In this document: piece after piece, positions 1 to 9,896 of the stretch
Layout: each line of letters opens with the position of its first letter
Numbering within the stretch: the stretch's first letter is position 1
Assembly: GCA_963969495.1 (NCBI GenBank)
Contig: OZ018317.1
Coordinates: forward strand, 219,730,997 to 219,794,996
Direction: 5' to 3'
DNA: 64,000 nt
Origin: Ceratothoa steindachneri
Taxonomy: Eukaryota; Arthropoda; Malacostraca; Isopoda; Cymothoidae
Notes under the pieces: model-generated
What the model saw: the letters and a program-made list of their open reading frames with translations, nothing else
Databases searched by the model: none
Told to the model about the DNA's origin: nothing
Translations under genes and position numbers: made by a program

Positions 1-2
1 TC

Positions 3-1133
3 CCTCAGTCGCCAACAGCTCTCACTGCATCCGCAGCTGATCTCGATGGTGCCTATGCCGCCGAGAGACGCCAGTCATACCCTAAGCCCTTTGGGTTTAG
101 GGCCAGGAAACTCCTTCGAGAGCTAGATATAGCTCTTGGGCCGGTGGCGCCCCTGGTTCTGCCCAGGACGCCACCCTGGAGGGTACCACATTTGGCTATT
201 TTTCGCCACGCCTCTGCTTCCAAAGCTTGTACTGCGCCGGGAGTATTGCCTTCGACCTTTTTGGAGCACACATCGTGTCACGTTGGAACCGTGCCAGTGT
301 ATACGGATGGCTCCAAGTCCCAAGAGGGGGTCGGCTTCCACGCCGTATCCCCTCTGTTTGAAGTCAGCGGGGCTCTACCAGGCGCTGCGTCTGTCTTCAC
401 GGCCGAGATGGTGGCAATACACCACTCGGTACGGGAGATTACGCGACGTGCCCGGTTCGGAGACCGGATTGTGATCTATAGCGACTCACAAAGCGCCCTG
501 AGTGCTCTCGGGGCATTGGAATCTCCGCATCCCCTGGTTCGTGATATCCGTGACGCCACGGTTTTGGCGAGCCGGGCAGATGTCGAGATTATCTTCTGCT
601 GGGTTCCTGGACAGGTAGGAATTGCGGGGAATGAGCGCGCCGATGAGGGCGCCAAATAGTCCGCAAGGACTCTGCGACCGGACCAGCGTTTCGCTCTTCC
701 TCACACCGACTACATGGCAGGAATACGGGCAGCTCTTCGGACTGCTTGGCAAAGAAGATGGGAGACGGTCGAAGGGAACTTAAAGTTGCGTGCCATTGCG
801 CCGCGACTGTTCCCATGGACCTATCCCCCAAGGCCGCGGCGGCTTCAGGTTGCTTTCTGTCGTCTCCGAATCGGACACACTCGTGTGACACATCGCTATT
901 TGATGGAGCGCTCGCCTGCGCCCTATTGCAACGACTGCTTCGTACCCCAGACTGTTCGGCACATTCTTGTTGAATGTCCCAGTCTGGGTGATCTTCGCGC
1001 ACGATACCTGTCCCAGTACCGGGATGGGCGGGGTCGCTACCGCCTGTCCCTTGTACTCGGGACAGATTCGTGCACATTGACTTGTGGACTTGTTGATTTC
1101 TTGGGGGAGGCCGGCCTTCTCCCTATTATTTAA
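3..1133 (+). pseudogene. LINE-A ORF2 C-terminus: RNase H and CCHC-type motif
   Basis: One reading frame runs from position 3 to a TAA at 1131-1133, broken by a single TAG at 657-659. Where this copy has TAG, the copy at 43.2 kb has a sense codon. The frame holds the end of the reverse transcriptase, then RNase H with the four expected acidic positions: YTDGS (about 300), TAEM (about 400), YSDSQ (about 480) and NERAD (about 635). RNase H removes the RNA strand after first-strand synthesis. The tail has C-X2-C-X7-H-X4-C (CNDC...H...C, about 930-980), a motif usual at the end of these polymerases. Domain identity is clear. Because only one stop is present, this looks like one of the youngest copies in the window. 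Confidence 0.88.
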
Positions 1134-1256
1134 GCAAGGTTTTTTTTTTTGTTTTTTTTTGTTTTTTTTGCATTTGTTTTTTTGTTTGTTTTTTCCTTTA
1201 GTTGCACGCTCCTGCGCCAGGGGGACCTCTTCCCGACGCACCAGCTTGCTTCCTTT

Positions 1257-1263
<7 letters not shown>

Positions 1264-1304
<41 letters not shown>
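1264..1304 (+). repeat. 41-nt poly(T) run in LINE-A 3' UTR
   Basis: An uninterrupted run of T lies between the ORF2 stop and the terminal hairpins. A T-rich, G-interrupted stretch (1141-1198) precedes it. Other copies are T-rich at the same place (13,455-13,605; 27,720-27,860; 43,660-43,690) but without such a long run, so this one has probably expanded by slippage. Confidence 0.9.
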
Positions 1305-1308
<4 letters not shown>

Positions 1309-1309
1309 T

Positions 1310-1365
1310 AGCCTAGAACTAGGCCAGTTTTAATACGGCGACTAATGCCCATGTAGGCAGTCGCC
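1310..1365 (+). other. LINE-A 3'-terminal tandem hairpins (copy 1)
   Basis: Hairpin 1 is GCCTA-GAAC-TAGGC (1311-1324). Hairpin 2 is GGCGAC...GTCGCC (1337-1342 with 1360-1365), with an inner TGCC/GGCA stem and a six-base loop. Both lie just upstream of the A-tail and recur at the 3' ends of other LINE-A copies. 3' stem-loops in some LINE RNAs are bound by their own reverse transcriptase; that role here is inference. Confidence 0.75.
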
Positions 1366-1392
1366 AGATGAGCTCTTAAAAAAAAAAAAAAA

Positions 1393-1630
1393 TTGCCCCT
1401 CTCTTAACAAGCAACTTCTCCCCTATTTTCTTGGGTGGGGTTGATATTGTAGGCTAGTCACACACCATCCAGGTTTCATCCATTCCTTCTCTTTTTGGCT
1501 CTGGATGAGGATGATGGTTTTTAAAATTCTTGCCCCCTGCGCTCCCTTTATCCTTATTACTGCCACTTATGTGCCTATAGGCACGATCGAGCCTAGCGCC
1601 TCAATCACCCCCATAAGTGGCACATCAATG
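1393..1630. other. No gene; contains a small foldback
   Basis: I see no coding sequence. TGCCACTTATG (1561-1571) is repeated in inverse at 1612-1622, and the palindrome GTGCCTATAGGCAC lies at 1571-1584. The segment sits between the A-tail of copy 1 and the first base aligning with LINE-A 5' UTR in the next copy. Confidence 0.6.
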
Positions 1631-3690
1631 TGCTTTCCTGGCCACCCTGCTGATGAGACTCAGCACCCTGTCCACCCCCAGCTTAGCCTCTTCTTTCATC
1701 ACCCTCTCTTCTTACTCTTGTTTCCTCACTTTCCATACAACTTTCTCTGGTAAGCCTCTAATTTCACAGAGTAGATGCTGACCAGCTTTCTCCCACCCAA
1801 TCATCCTGGATCAGGGCTGAGTGGTGGGTTTTTAACAACCAGCTTCACCCCCACCCTCACCTTCCTCACATACCCTTTCTCTTTCCTTTCACAGTTTATC
1901 AATTTTATGCCCAGCCTAAGGTCCGAGCTGCCTGGCTACAGTGCAGAGGACTCTCACCTCATCTCCTTCTTGGAGTTGCCCCATGGGCGACTCCTTTTTC
2001 CAGTGGCAGTCCTCTCTTTAGTTTCTAAGTGAACTGCCAAGAAAGCAGGCAGGTAACCCATAGTTGATGATAGGGCCAACCCCTTTAGGGGAGCAAGGGA
2101 TGGCGGGGCCCGTGGGCCCAGGCCCCCTAATGTACTGCTTGCATACATGACCAGATTGTAAGAGGTTAGTGTTCCTGCCCTTCCCTCTTCCCCAATGGAT
2201 GCAGGTTGCCGGCCCACTACTTGACAAAAGATCCCTTGAATGGGATCTGTGATGTCTTGGGGGAGGAAGGCCACATGAAGGGCACCCCTGAGATGGACAT
2301 GGTGCTGAGGTGACCCAGTCCCAGATGGTAGTATCTTCCATGGGGTCGAACCCGGGCTCAATGCCAAGCACAGGACCAGAGTCGCTCCTATGCAAGAGCC
2401 TCCTCAGATGACTCTGGTACCTGAGGCCTCACAAGGAGAGGAGGGACCTCCTCCCATGGCTGGTGCTCCTGTTACAGCCAAGACCTTCTCCATTTTAGAG
2501 AAGGATCTTGCTCAATCTAGTCCATCTGGCCTATGGGCTCCTACTGGCGAGGAGAGAAGCGGTTTCATTTCCCACCCTCCTCTCCTTTGAAGAAAAAGAC
2601 AAAAAAGATTCTGGGCTCCTCTCCCTCTGTGAGGGGCGCCGCCATTTTAGTATGAGACCGAGCCAAGAATAGCATGTCCAGCCCCAAGGCTCCCCCATGT
2701 GGGGAGTCCCAGACTATGGCCAAAAGTGTGCAGAGTGGAGCCTCGATTACGTCAGGGCCCCTCATTCAGAGGTTCTGTAGCATTTTTGAGCCTTACTGGC
2801 TTCAAACACTTCCTAGTTATTCACTCCACTGATGGCAGCATGTTGGCAAAGGGCAACATGTTCCATCAGAGAAGAGCACTAGCTAAGCTGATTTGTAGAG
2901 AGCCGAAGGTGTCAAAACCCTCTGAGGCAGCCATAATTAGTGCGTTTTGTACACTTGATGGCATACCGGTGAGTGTGATGCCACACTCTACCATGAATTT
3001 CATGAAAAGAGTGGTTTATGCGAGGGAACTCGTGGACTACTCTATAAAAAACATCACCTTAGAGCTGGCCGACAATGGAGCAGTCAAGGTTGAACGTGTT
3101 ATGAGAAAACAGGGATGGGCCTCGAGTCCCAAACCCAACCCTCTTCATCACGTTTGACCATGACAAGCTTCCTGAGTTGGTGTGTACCAATTGATATCGC
3201 TACCGCCTGAAGGCATTTATGCCACTGCCACTCTGGTGCTGCTACTGCCACCGCTTCAGCCATATGAATCGCTCCTGTAAGCGTTCAAAGTTGGGGTTAC
3301 CCAAACTCTCTGTAAGTTGCTCCAAGGCTGTACAGAATATCCAAATTGTGTGTGACCAAGTGTGTTAATTGTGGAGACTCACACCCCGTTCTTCGAAGCA
3401 ATGTGGTTTGTATCCTTTAGAAGTAAAGCTTTCCCATTCTGGCCCAGGATTGCCTCTCATTTCGCAAGGCTAAGGGGTTAGTCCTGGCGCGCCCGTCGCT
3501 GCCTGGGACGTCTTATACCTCAATGTTCAGAAAGACCATCCAGGCCTATGAGCACAGTCGTTTCTGCATCCATTCGGAACCTTTCTGCGGGTTCTACCCA
3601 CTCCAAGCGCTCCCCTGGTAGAGCTGGTGGCATAAAGGGTTCATACCCAGCCTTGGCTAAAACCACGGCTCCCCTTCATTCCACTACTTC
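1631..3690 (+). mobile_element. LINE-A copy B: 5' UTR and ORF1, 3'-truncated
   Basis: From about 1631 this aligns with the 5' UTR segments starting near 38,824 and 48,667, sharing CCCCAGCTTAGCCTCTTCT and GGGTAGATGCTGACC-type blocks. It then runs through ORF1 to about 3690, where similarity stops just before the opposite-strand RTE-like element. No ORF2 follows, so the copy was cut off there. Confidence 0.8.
2390..3530 (+). pseudogene. LINE-A ORF1, RRM-like and CCHC knuckles, broken
   Basis: ORF1 proteins of this type bind the element RNA and form the ribonucleoprotein. The stretch 2390-2590 matches the ORF1 N-terminal linker of the other copies. The RRM-like core is at 2780-3130, recognisable by FKHF, STDGSMLAKGN and VVYARELVDYS. 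Degenerate zinc knuckles follow (CYCHR...NRSC near 3235-3280; CVNCGDSHP near 3360-3395). Several frameshifts and stops separate these blocks. The best comparison inside the window is the copy at 50,064-50,609, whose core is open. Confidence 0.75.
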
Positions 3691-3719
3691 TATCTCACCC
3701 CCCTTCACCAGCAATCTGT

Positions 3720-5215
3720 GTTCCTCAGGCATCTGCCCCTCTCTTTGCTGTACACATGTAGGGCTCACAAAGTGGTCCCCTGCATGTCTGACATCCTGGA
3801 AACCAGAGCATCTCTTATGACACCATAACTTTCAGTCTATACACAGTACAGAATTTACCCCAATTCCTTTTCCACAGCAACTACATGGATAACTTCCTGT
3901 GTTCCTTCTCTTACTTGGTTCTTTGCCTGTAATCATGACCTTGGTTGTCTCCACATTTATTTTCATTCCTCTTCGTTCCAGTGATCTTTTGCATTCCTCA
4001 AACCTTTCTGTTGTAATTACCAGATCATCCGCATACAGAAGTTCATACAAACCAACACCTCTTCTATCACTCGCCGCCTCCTGCATTACAACTATAAATA
4101 ATAAGGGACTTGGTGTTGAGCCCTGGTGAACCCCAACATTTATGGAAAACTCCTGTGACACTTCACCAGCCATCTTCACCTTAGAATTTGTCCCTTCATA
4201 AAGTGCCATTACCTGGGTTATGAGTGTCTCAGGAACCAGCTGTCTCCTCAAAGCCCATGCTATAACCTTCCTGGGAACTCTGTCAAAAGCTGTCTCCTCA
4301 AAGCCCATGCTATAACCTTCCTGGGAACTCTGTCAAAAGCCTTCTCTAGGTCCGCAAAAATCTGGTACAACAACCTTTTCTTCTCAGAGAATGTTTCCTG
4401 TACTTGTCTTAGAATGAACACGGCATCAGTTGTGGACCTTCCAGGCTGAAAACCAAACTGGCACTCGTCTATCTTCGCTATTTGCCTCAGCCTCTCTTCA
4501 AGGACTTTTTCCCATACCTTCATTCCATGCTCTAGTAATCTTATGCCTCTGTGCTTTTTACAAACAAAAGAATCCCCCTTCCCTTTATATATGGGAATGG
4601 TGTAGCTGGAACACCAGTCATCTGGTATTTGCTCTCTTTCTAACACCCTTTCACACAGCCTTGTAAACTCCTTAATACCACTGTCATCTGTTGCTTTGAT
4701 CAAAACTGCTGACAAACCTGATGGTCCCGGTTCCTTATTGTTCTTCATCTTCTTCACATCTCTTGCCACCTTATCTTTATCTGCTCAACTGGTCCCCTGT
4801 ACTGCTGCTTCCTCGCCTATCTCATGGGGATTTTCTACATTTAATAAGGTGTCAAAGTACCTTTTCCATCTTTCATTTACTTGCTCCGGATTAACTATTA
4901 CATTTCCATTTTCATCCTTGATGTATTTCGACCCAATAACATCCTTTCTTTCCCTTTTCATTTGTTTTGATATCTTGAACATTTACTGCTTTCCTTCACT
5001 ACTATTGATGTTTTCACTCCACTCCATCCATCTTCTTACTTTTGCCACTGCTTCTGCCACATTCGTTGCCCTTGCCTTTTTCTTGTATCTCTGTTTAGCT
5101 TCTTCCGTCCCTTGCCTTTGTGATAACTTAAATACCTTCTTCTCAACCAACACCACTCTTGGCTCCTCACACCACCACTAAATCTCTCACCTGTGTTGTA
5201 TCTTGCCAGTTGTTA
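3720..5215 (-). pseudogene. RTE-like LINE reverse transcriptase, frameshifted
   Basis: On the minus strand, from high to low coordinates: a charged region around 5050-5200; RWKRYFDTLLNVENP (about 4850); the reverse transcriptase with CQFGFQPGRSTTDAVF (about 4430), FADLEKAFDRVPRK (about 4330), GVHQGSTPSPLLF (about 4130) and YADDLVIT (about 4030); then a C-terminal Cys-rich PHD-like patch (PCSCCGKGIGVNS and CHKRCSG, about 3870-3780). These are hallmarks of RTE-type LINEs. A 50-bp tandem duplication shifts the frame inside the polymerase, and a stop separates the N-terminal region. It adjoins LINE-A copy B tail to tail. Confidence 0.82.
4241..4340. repeat. Perfect 50-bp tandem duplication in the RTE-like polymerase
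   Basis: Bases 4241-4290 are repeated exactly at 4291-4340. Fifty is not a multiple of three, so the duplication shifts the reverse transcriptase frame and encodes the segment around FDRVPRKVIAWALRRQL twice. Identity of the two units implies a recent event or an assembly duplication. Confidence 0.95.
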
Positions 5216-5499
5216 ATCTGCACTCTTCCTTTGCTGCTCATACTATTGATGATTCAATGTTTTCCAAGTCTCCATCACCTAGGCCTTCTCTCACCCTCTG
5301 CTGGAAACTCTGTACACATAAAAAGTGGCTATGATGGCACCATCCTTTATGGTCAAAGTTCCTGGACAGTTTCGCCTAAATGGAGGGCTCAGTTGACAAG
5401 CACATCATCATTAGACTGGGACCGATCACTGGTCAACAATTTTTAAAAATTTGTGTGCTTTTTAAATGAGATTAGTTAGGTAATTCTTATGTATCTTCA
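5216..5499. other. No gene recognised
   Basis: This stretch lies between the RTE-like element and the next pseudogene. I found no domain, no repeat shared with the rest of the window and no structure beyond short A/T runs. Confidence 0.4.
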
Positions 5500-7130
5500 T
5501 TAATGTAAGTATGTGCCATTATGTTTTAAACTCTAATCCATATTCACTCTGTTTTTTTGCTTGACGTTTATAGTGGGCTGAATATTCATCTCTTGCCAAT
5601 GTCCAGCAATAGTCTGCAAGCATTGTTGTGCTTGATTTACCATGGTACTACTTTTCCATGGTTAAAATATTTTTCATCACTAACTGCCCCACAGTTCGCT
5701 TGAAAAAAGTCTAAATGTGAGTCCAAAAAGTGGATTTTAAGTAACATATTGCATCCCCTGTTCTTGTAAGCCTTGATGAGGTTTTTCACCAATTCATTAT
5801 AGTTTCCTTCCATTCTGTTTCAGAGAAATTCCTTCACCACTAACTTGAATGCTTCACAAGCAGCTTTCTCCTCCCCATGAAGGGCTGATTCAAAGTCACC
5901 AAGTCACCATCTTTAAGTAGCTCTTGAATCTAAGGAACAATGAAAACTCCCACTTTTTTCTTAGCCTCGCTCAGTGAGGGGAATTTTGATGTTAAATACT
6001 TGAATTCCTGACCAGATTTGTCCATAGCTTTTACAAAGTTTTTCATGATACCCAGTTTTATGTGTGGTGGTAGTAGCAAAATGTTTGGTTCAGTGAGAGG
6101 TGGATGTTGAACATTTTTCATCCCATGCTCCAATGATTGACGAGGTGGCCAGTCTCTCCTGATATAGTGGGAACCTCTTGCATGGCTGTCCCATTCACAC
6201 AAAAAGCAGCAGCACTTAGTGTATCTGCCCTACAAGCCCTTTACAAGAGCAACAACCTTTAAATCACCACAGAGCTGCCATTGTTATTCATCATATTTTA
6301 TGCATTGCAACATATGGTTTATATTTGCATAAGTTTCTTTCATATGTGGTGCATAGCCCATAGAAACTGATGGTTCACTATTGCCATTGTGCAGCAAGAC
6401 ACCTTTCAGACTCATCTTTGATGAATTAATGAACAGCCTCCAGTGTCTGGGTTCGTATTTGATGTCAAGTGCTTCCATCAGACTATTTATATTTTTGCAG
6501 GCCACTAAATTACCTTCCATTACAAAGAAATCGTTGAACTGCTGCTGACAGTCACAAAGTTTTGAAATTTTTACATCAGCTGCTAGTTGAAGATGAGAGC
6601 CTAGCAGCTCTGCCTTATTCTTGGGTAGTTGCAGATCGCTGACAAGGTCATGGAGTTTCCCTTGTGTTATGAGATGTGGCCTACAGGAGTGTGCTTCATC
6701 AAAATTTGGATCACTCTGTCATCCTTCTCTGCTTCTTCCTCACCACTTCCCTCATCTGACTTGAAGGATACCGAAGTTGGTGCATCAAGAACAGGTAGAC
6801 CTTCTCCATGTGGAACTGGGTGAATAGCTGATGGAATGTTAGGATATTCAAGGTACCATGCAGAAATAAAAATTGTTGGTATGGTCATTTGGCTCCTGCC
6901 ACATCATTGGCACAGCAAAAGGCATTCCTTTCCTCTTCCTGTTCAACCATTGGTGAAAGTTAGTAGTATGGTGTTGCAGCATATCTGAGCCCAGTTCTTA
7001 TCCTGGTCACCAATCTTGCATCCAAAATATAGGTGATATGCCTTTCTAACCATAGAAATTATATGGTGCTTCTGTGATGCAAAGGTCACCCCACCACAAA
7101 TGTAGCAGAAGTTGTCTGCCTTATTCACTC
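5500..7130 (-). pseudogene. Decayed member of an unnamed arthropod ORF family
   Basis: One protein can be followed along the minus strand in pieces. Cys-rich N-terminus: FCYICGGVTF, then AYHLYFGCKIGDQDKNWA (about 7120-6990). Acidic linker after YPNIPSAIHPVPHGEGLP (about 6850). Then KLHDLVSDLQLPKNKAELLG (about 6640), WRLFINSSKMSLKGVLLHNG (about 6440), LCEWDSHARGSHY-type (about 6200), LLPPHIKLGIMKNFVKAMD (about 6060) and KIHFLDSHLDFF-like (about 5720). From memory, uncharacterised proteins with this motif order recur in many arthropod genomes, often in multiple copies, which suggests a mobile origin. I know no biochemical function. Frameshifts and stops separate most blocks, so it is dead. The tandem repeat at 7143-7760 lies just upstream. 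Confidence 0.65.
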
Positions 7131-7142
7131 AAGTATGAGGCA

Positions 7143-7760
7143 TCTGAAAGAAGAAAACAACAAACAATTAGAAGATAAACAGAAAATTTATTCATAAATT
7201 TATCATTATAATACAGAGCGTGATAGCTTAGCAGAAGTATTTATATCATTTAGTAGGAAAATAAAATTACTATAAAATGCCCCACTTGCATATCAATAGC
7301 TTGCTCAATGAATATTTAAAGTATTTGATGAAGAAAATCACCTACCTTTCACCTCAAAATGTAAACTTGCACAGCACAACCACCTTCTATAACTGCAGGA
7401 ACAATACTGAAGATCAGAGAGACTGTGAGTGTAGTAAGAAACACACTCTGAAAGAAGAAAACAACAAACAATTAGAACACCCCCAAAAAATTATTCATAA
7501 ATTTATCATTATAATACAGAGCATGACAGCGTAGCAGAAGTATTTATAACATTCAGTAGGAAAATAAAATTAATATAAAATTGCTTGCATGCATCAATAG
7601 CTTGTCAATGGATATTTATTATAAGTTTAAAAAGTGTTTGACTAGGAAAATTAACTACCTTTCATCTCAAAATATAAACTTGTACAGCACAACGACCATC
7701 TATGACTGTTGGACCAATGCTGTAGGGCTGTGAGATTGTGAGTGTGGTAAGAAACACACT
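7143..7760. repeat. Two tandem units of about 305-313 bp
   Basis: Unit 1 (7143-7446) and unit 2 (7447 to about 7759) start with TCTGAAAGAAGAAAACAAC and end with a GTAAGAAACACAC block. They stay alignable throughout with scattered substitutions and small indels. The repeat adjoins the 5' side of the minus-strand pseudogene and could be its upstream untranslated or terminal sequence. Confidence 0.85.
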
Positions 7761-8202
7761 GCCACAATCCTGTTGGAACTTGTAGACACGTAGGTGTATC
7801 CTGAAAAGTAGAGCTAAAAACAATTTTAACCATGATATTTATTATCAGTGACCTAAAGTTAGTTGGAAATTGCTACTCTGGTCTTGGAAGCATTTTGGTT
7901 ATTGACCAGTGTTATATGTGTAAATTATCATTCTGGAATTTCTGATCCTATGGAAACTTTTCTCTTAAACTCCCCACTCATCAGGAGGTCATAGTATCTA
8001 CTTTCGATGAGGCCCCTTTTATTTTTTCAAACTAATCATGGGGATAATAGTAAGCAAAGAGTGGGAACGAGTATGGAGATCTGCCTCCAAGTGTGGCCTC
8101 CTCCTCCCTAGGTGTCGGGGAGGATGGGGTAAATTGAGGCACCCTTTTTTTTAACCAAAGAATTGACTGATGGAGAGTACTGCAAATGGGCTCTGTGCTT
8201 CC
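7761..8202. other. No gene recognised
   Basis: Mixed-composition sequence with no coding signal or shared repeat that I can identify. Confidence 0.4.
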
Positions 8203-8445
8203 TTGGGAAGGGGTGCCACATGGAGAGACCCGCCCCCCTGAGATGGACAGGGTCCTGGAGGTGGCCCAGCCCCAGATGACAGAATCTTCATGCAGTTGAA
8301 CTCAGGTTCAGATCCCTCAGAAGTGGCCATGATTAGTGCCCACCTAGAGAAGGAAATCCTGGATGTGCAGGCTGCGGATTGTCTCTCATTCTGTGAGGCT
8401 AAGGAATTGGTCTTAACGCACCAGTCTTTGCCTTGGACGTTGTTG
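8203..8445 (+). mobile_element. LINE-A ORF1 fragment with internal deletions
   Basis: Three non-adjacent pieces of LINE-A 5' and ORF1 sequence are joined. 8203-8305 matches 2245-2355 of copy B. 8306-8340 matches the end of the RRM-like core (near 2925-2945). 8341-8445 matches the post-knuckle region near 50,815-50,915 of copy D. The order is kept and the intervening blocks are missing. Confidence 0.7.
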
Positions 8446-9672
8446 CTGCTCAGATATGGTCAGTGGGGCATAAAATGACAGGGTTCAAATGATTTCTGGC
8501 TGAGATGTAAATCCATCCCAAATGATAACAGGGAGGAGTATTTAAAAAGGAAATAGGAAAAAAGTTAGTAAAAGAATGAATAGGAAAAAGACTTGAATTG
8601 TTTGATGTTCAAGGTTATGCAGAACTGGAGAAATCAGGGAGCAAAGGGCAGACTTAAAAGAAGGAACAATGAGGCAGAAGCTTAAGAATTTAATCAATTG
8701 GATTACTAATAAACAACAGGGTTATAAGAATAGATTTATTTAGAACTAACTACCACACTAAAGGAATATTTACAATTGGACGAATGCCACAGAGATTTTT
8801 CTGTCAGACAAAAATGAACTCAAAATTCAAATCTAAAAAGAAATAAACAGTTTTTAATTTGTTATGATCACAATGGAATTGTACAAAAGAAAAAATTAAT
8901 AATGAAACGTATTAATCTATAAATTTAGTAATATAAAAAGGTAAATCTAGGGCTATAAATTATATTAAACTTAAATTGGCGTAAGGCACAATAATTTCCA
9001 ACTAAGAAGAAACTTTTATGAACTTAAACTTGCATTTCTATAATATTTACACTGAAAGTTACTTGACAAACTAAACACTAATAACTTACCCCTTTAGCTG
9101 GTGTCCCTACAGATATATTTTCCTTTTGAGGACACAGTTTTTTGTTATCCTCACCTAACTGAACAATTTTAAATATAACATTAAATAATTATTTGGTAAC
9201 AATATTAATTTATAAACAAATATTTTTTCTTAAATGAACTTATTTAATTAATAATATTCTAACTTAATTTCCCTATCTAAACATATAATGCATAAAGAAT
9301 TTAAAGAAAAGTAGGATAGGATATTACACTCCTTCCTCCTTGGTTATACTAATCACAAAAATAGGGAAAGAAGAAACAAGAGGAACAAAAAAGATAAAAC
9401 AGTGACAGAAGAACAGGAATAGTAGACAAAAATCAATATTGTATTTACATAAGTAAGAATATTTACATATGTTAAGTTGTTTCTTGGCAGTTATAATTTA
9501 GTGAAATTTACCGTATTATTATTTTGCCATTTAAACAAGTTCAAAATCAGAGAATACCAAAATGTTTTTGCAGATATGCAGCAAATAAGGTAGCACAATG
9601 ATTCAGGAAGAGCAGCGGATCTTTGATCATACAGATTCAAAACTAAATGGAGCTATAGATTGCTGGGAGTGT
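8446..9672. other. AT-rich, no gene recognised
   Basis: About 1.2 kb of A/T-rich sequence with many stops in all frames and no motif that I recognise. Confidence 0.5.
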
Positions 9673-9896
9673 GTCAGATCCTTCAGAAGTGGCCATGATT
9701 AGTGCCATTTAGATGCCACACTCTGCCATGAACTTCGTTAAATAAGTGGTTTATGTGAGTGAACTCCTGGACCACTCCATCTTCCGGGGTTCCTTAAGCT
9801 TCCCCCAAAAGGATGACAGCACTAAAGGAGCTTTGGGTACTACGCCCACACCAAGTGCTAGGCTGGGTGACTCGAAGGGGGTGTATCATGTTGGGT

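Larger units (their letters stand above)
1..1392 (+). mobile_element. LINE-A copy 1, 3' part of a non-LTR retrotransposon
   Basis: This is the 3' portion of the family I call LINE-A; the window edge cuts it on the left. It holds the end of ORF2, a T-rich 3' UTR, two small hairpins and an A-tail at 1378-1392. The same sequence order recurs in the copies ending near 27,960, 43,910 and 54,907. RNase H in ORF2 plus a C-terminal CCHC-type motif fits the I/Jockey group of LINEs. The exact clade would need a phylogeny of the reverse transcriptase. Confidence 0.9.

Noticed and set aside
780..1352. Minus-strand open frame with a long lysine run
   Set aside because: It is the complement of the LINE-A C-terminus and of the poly(T) run, not a gene.
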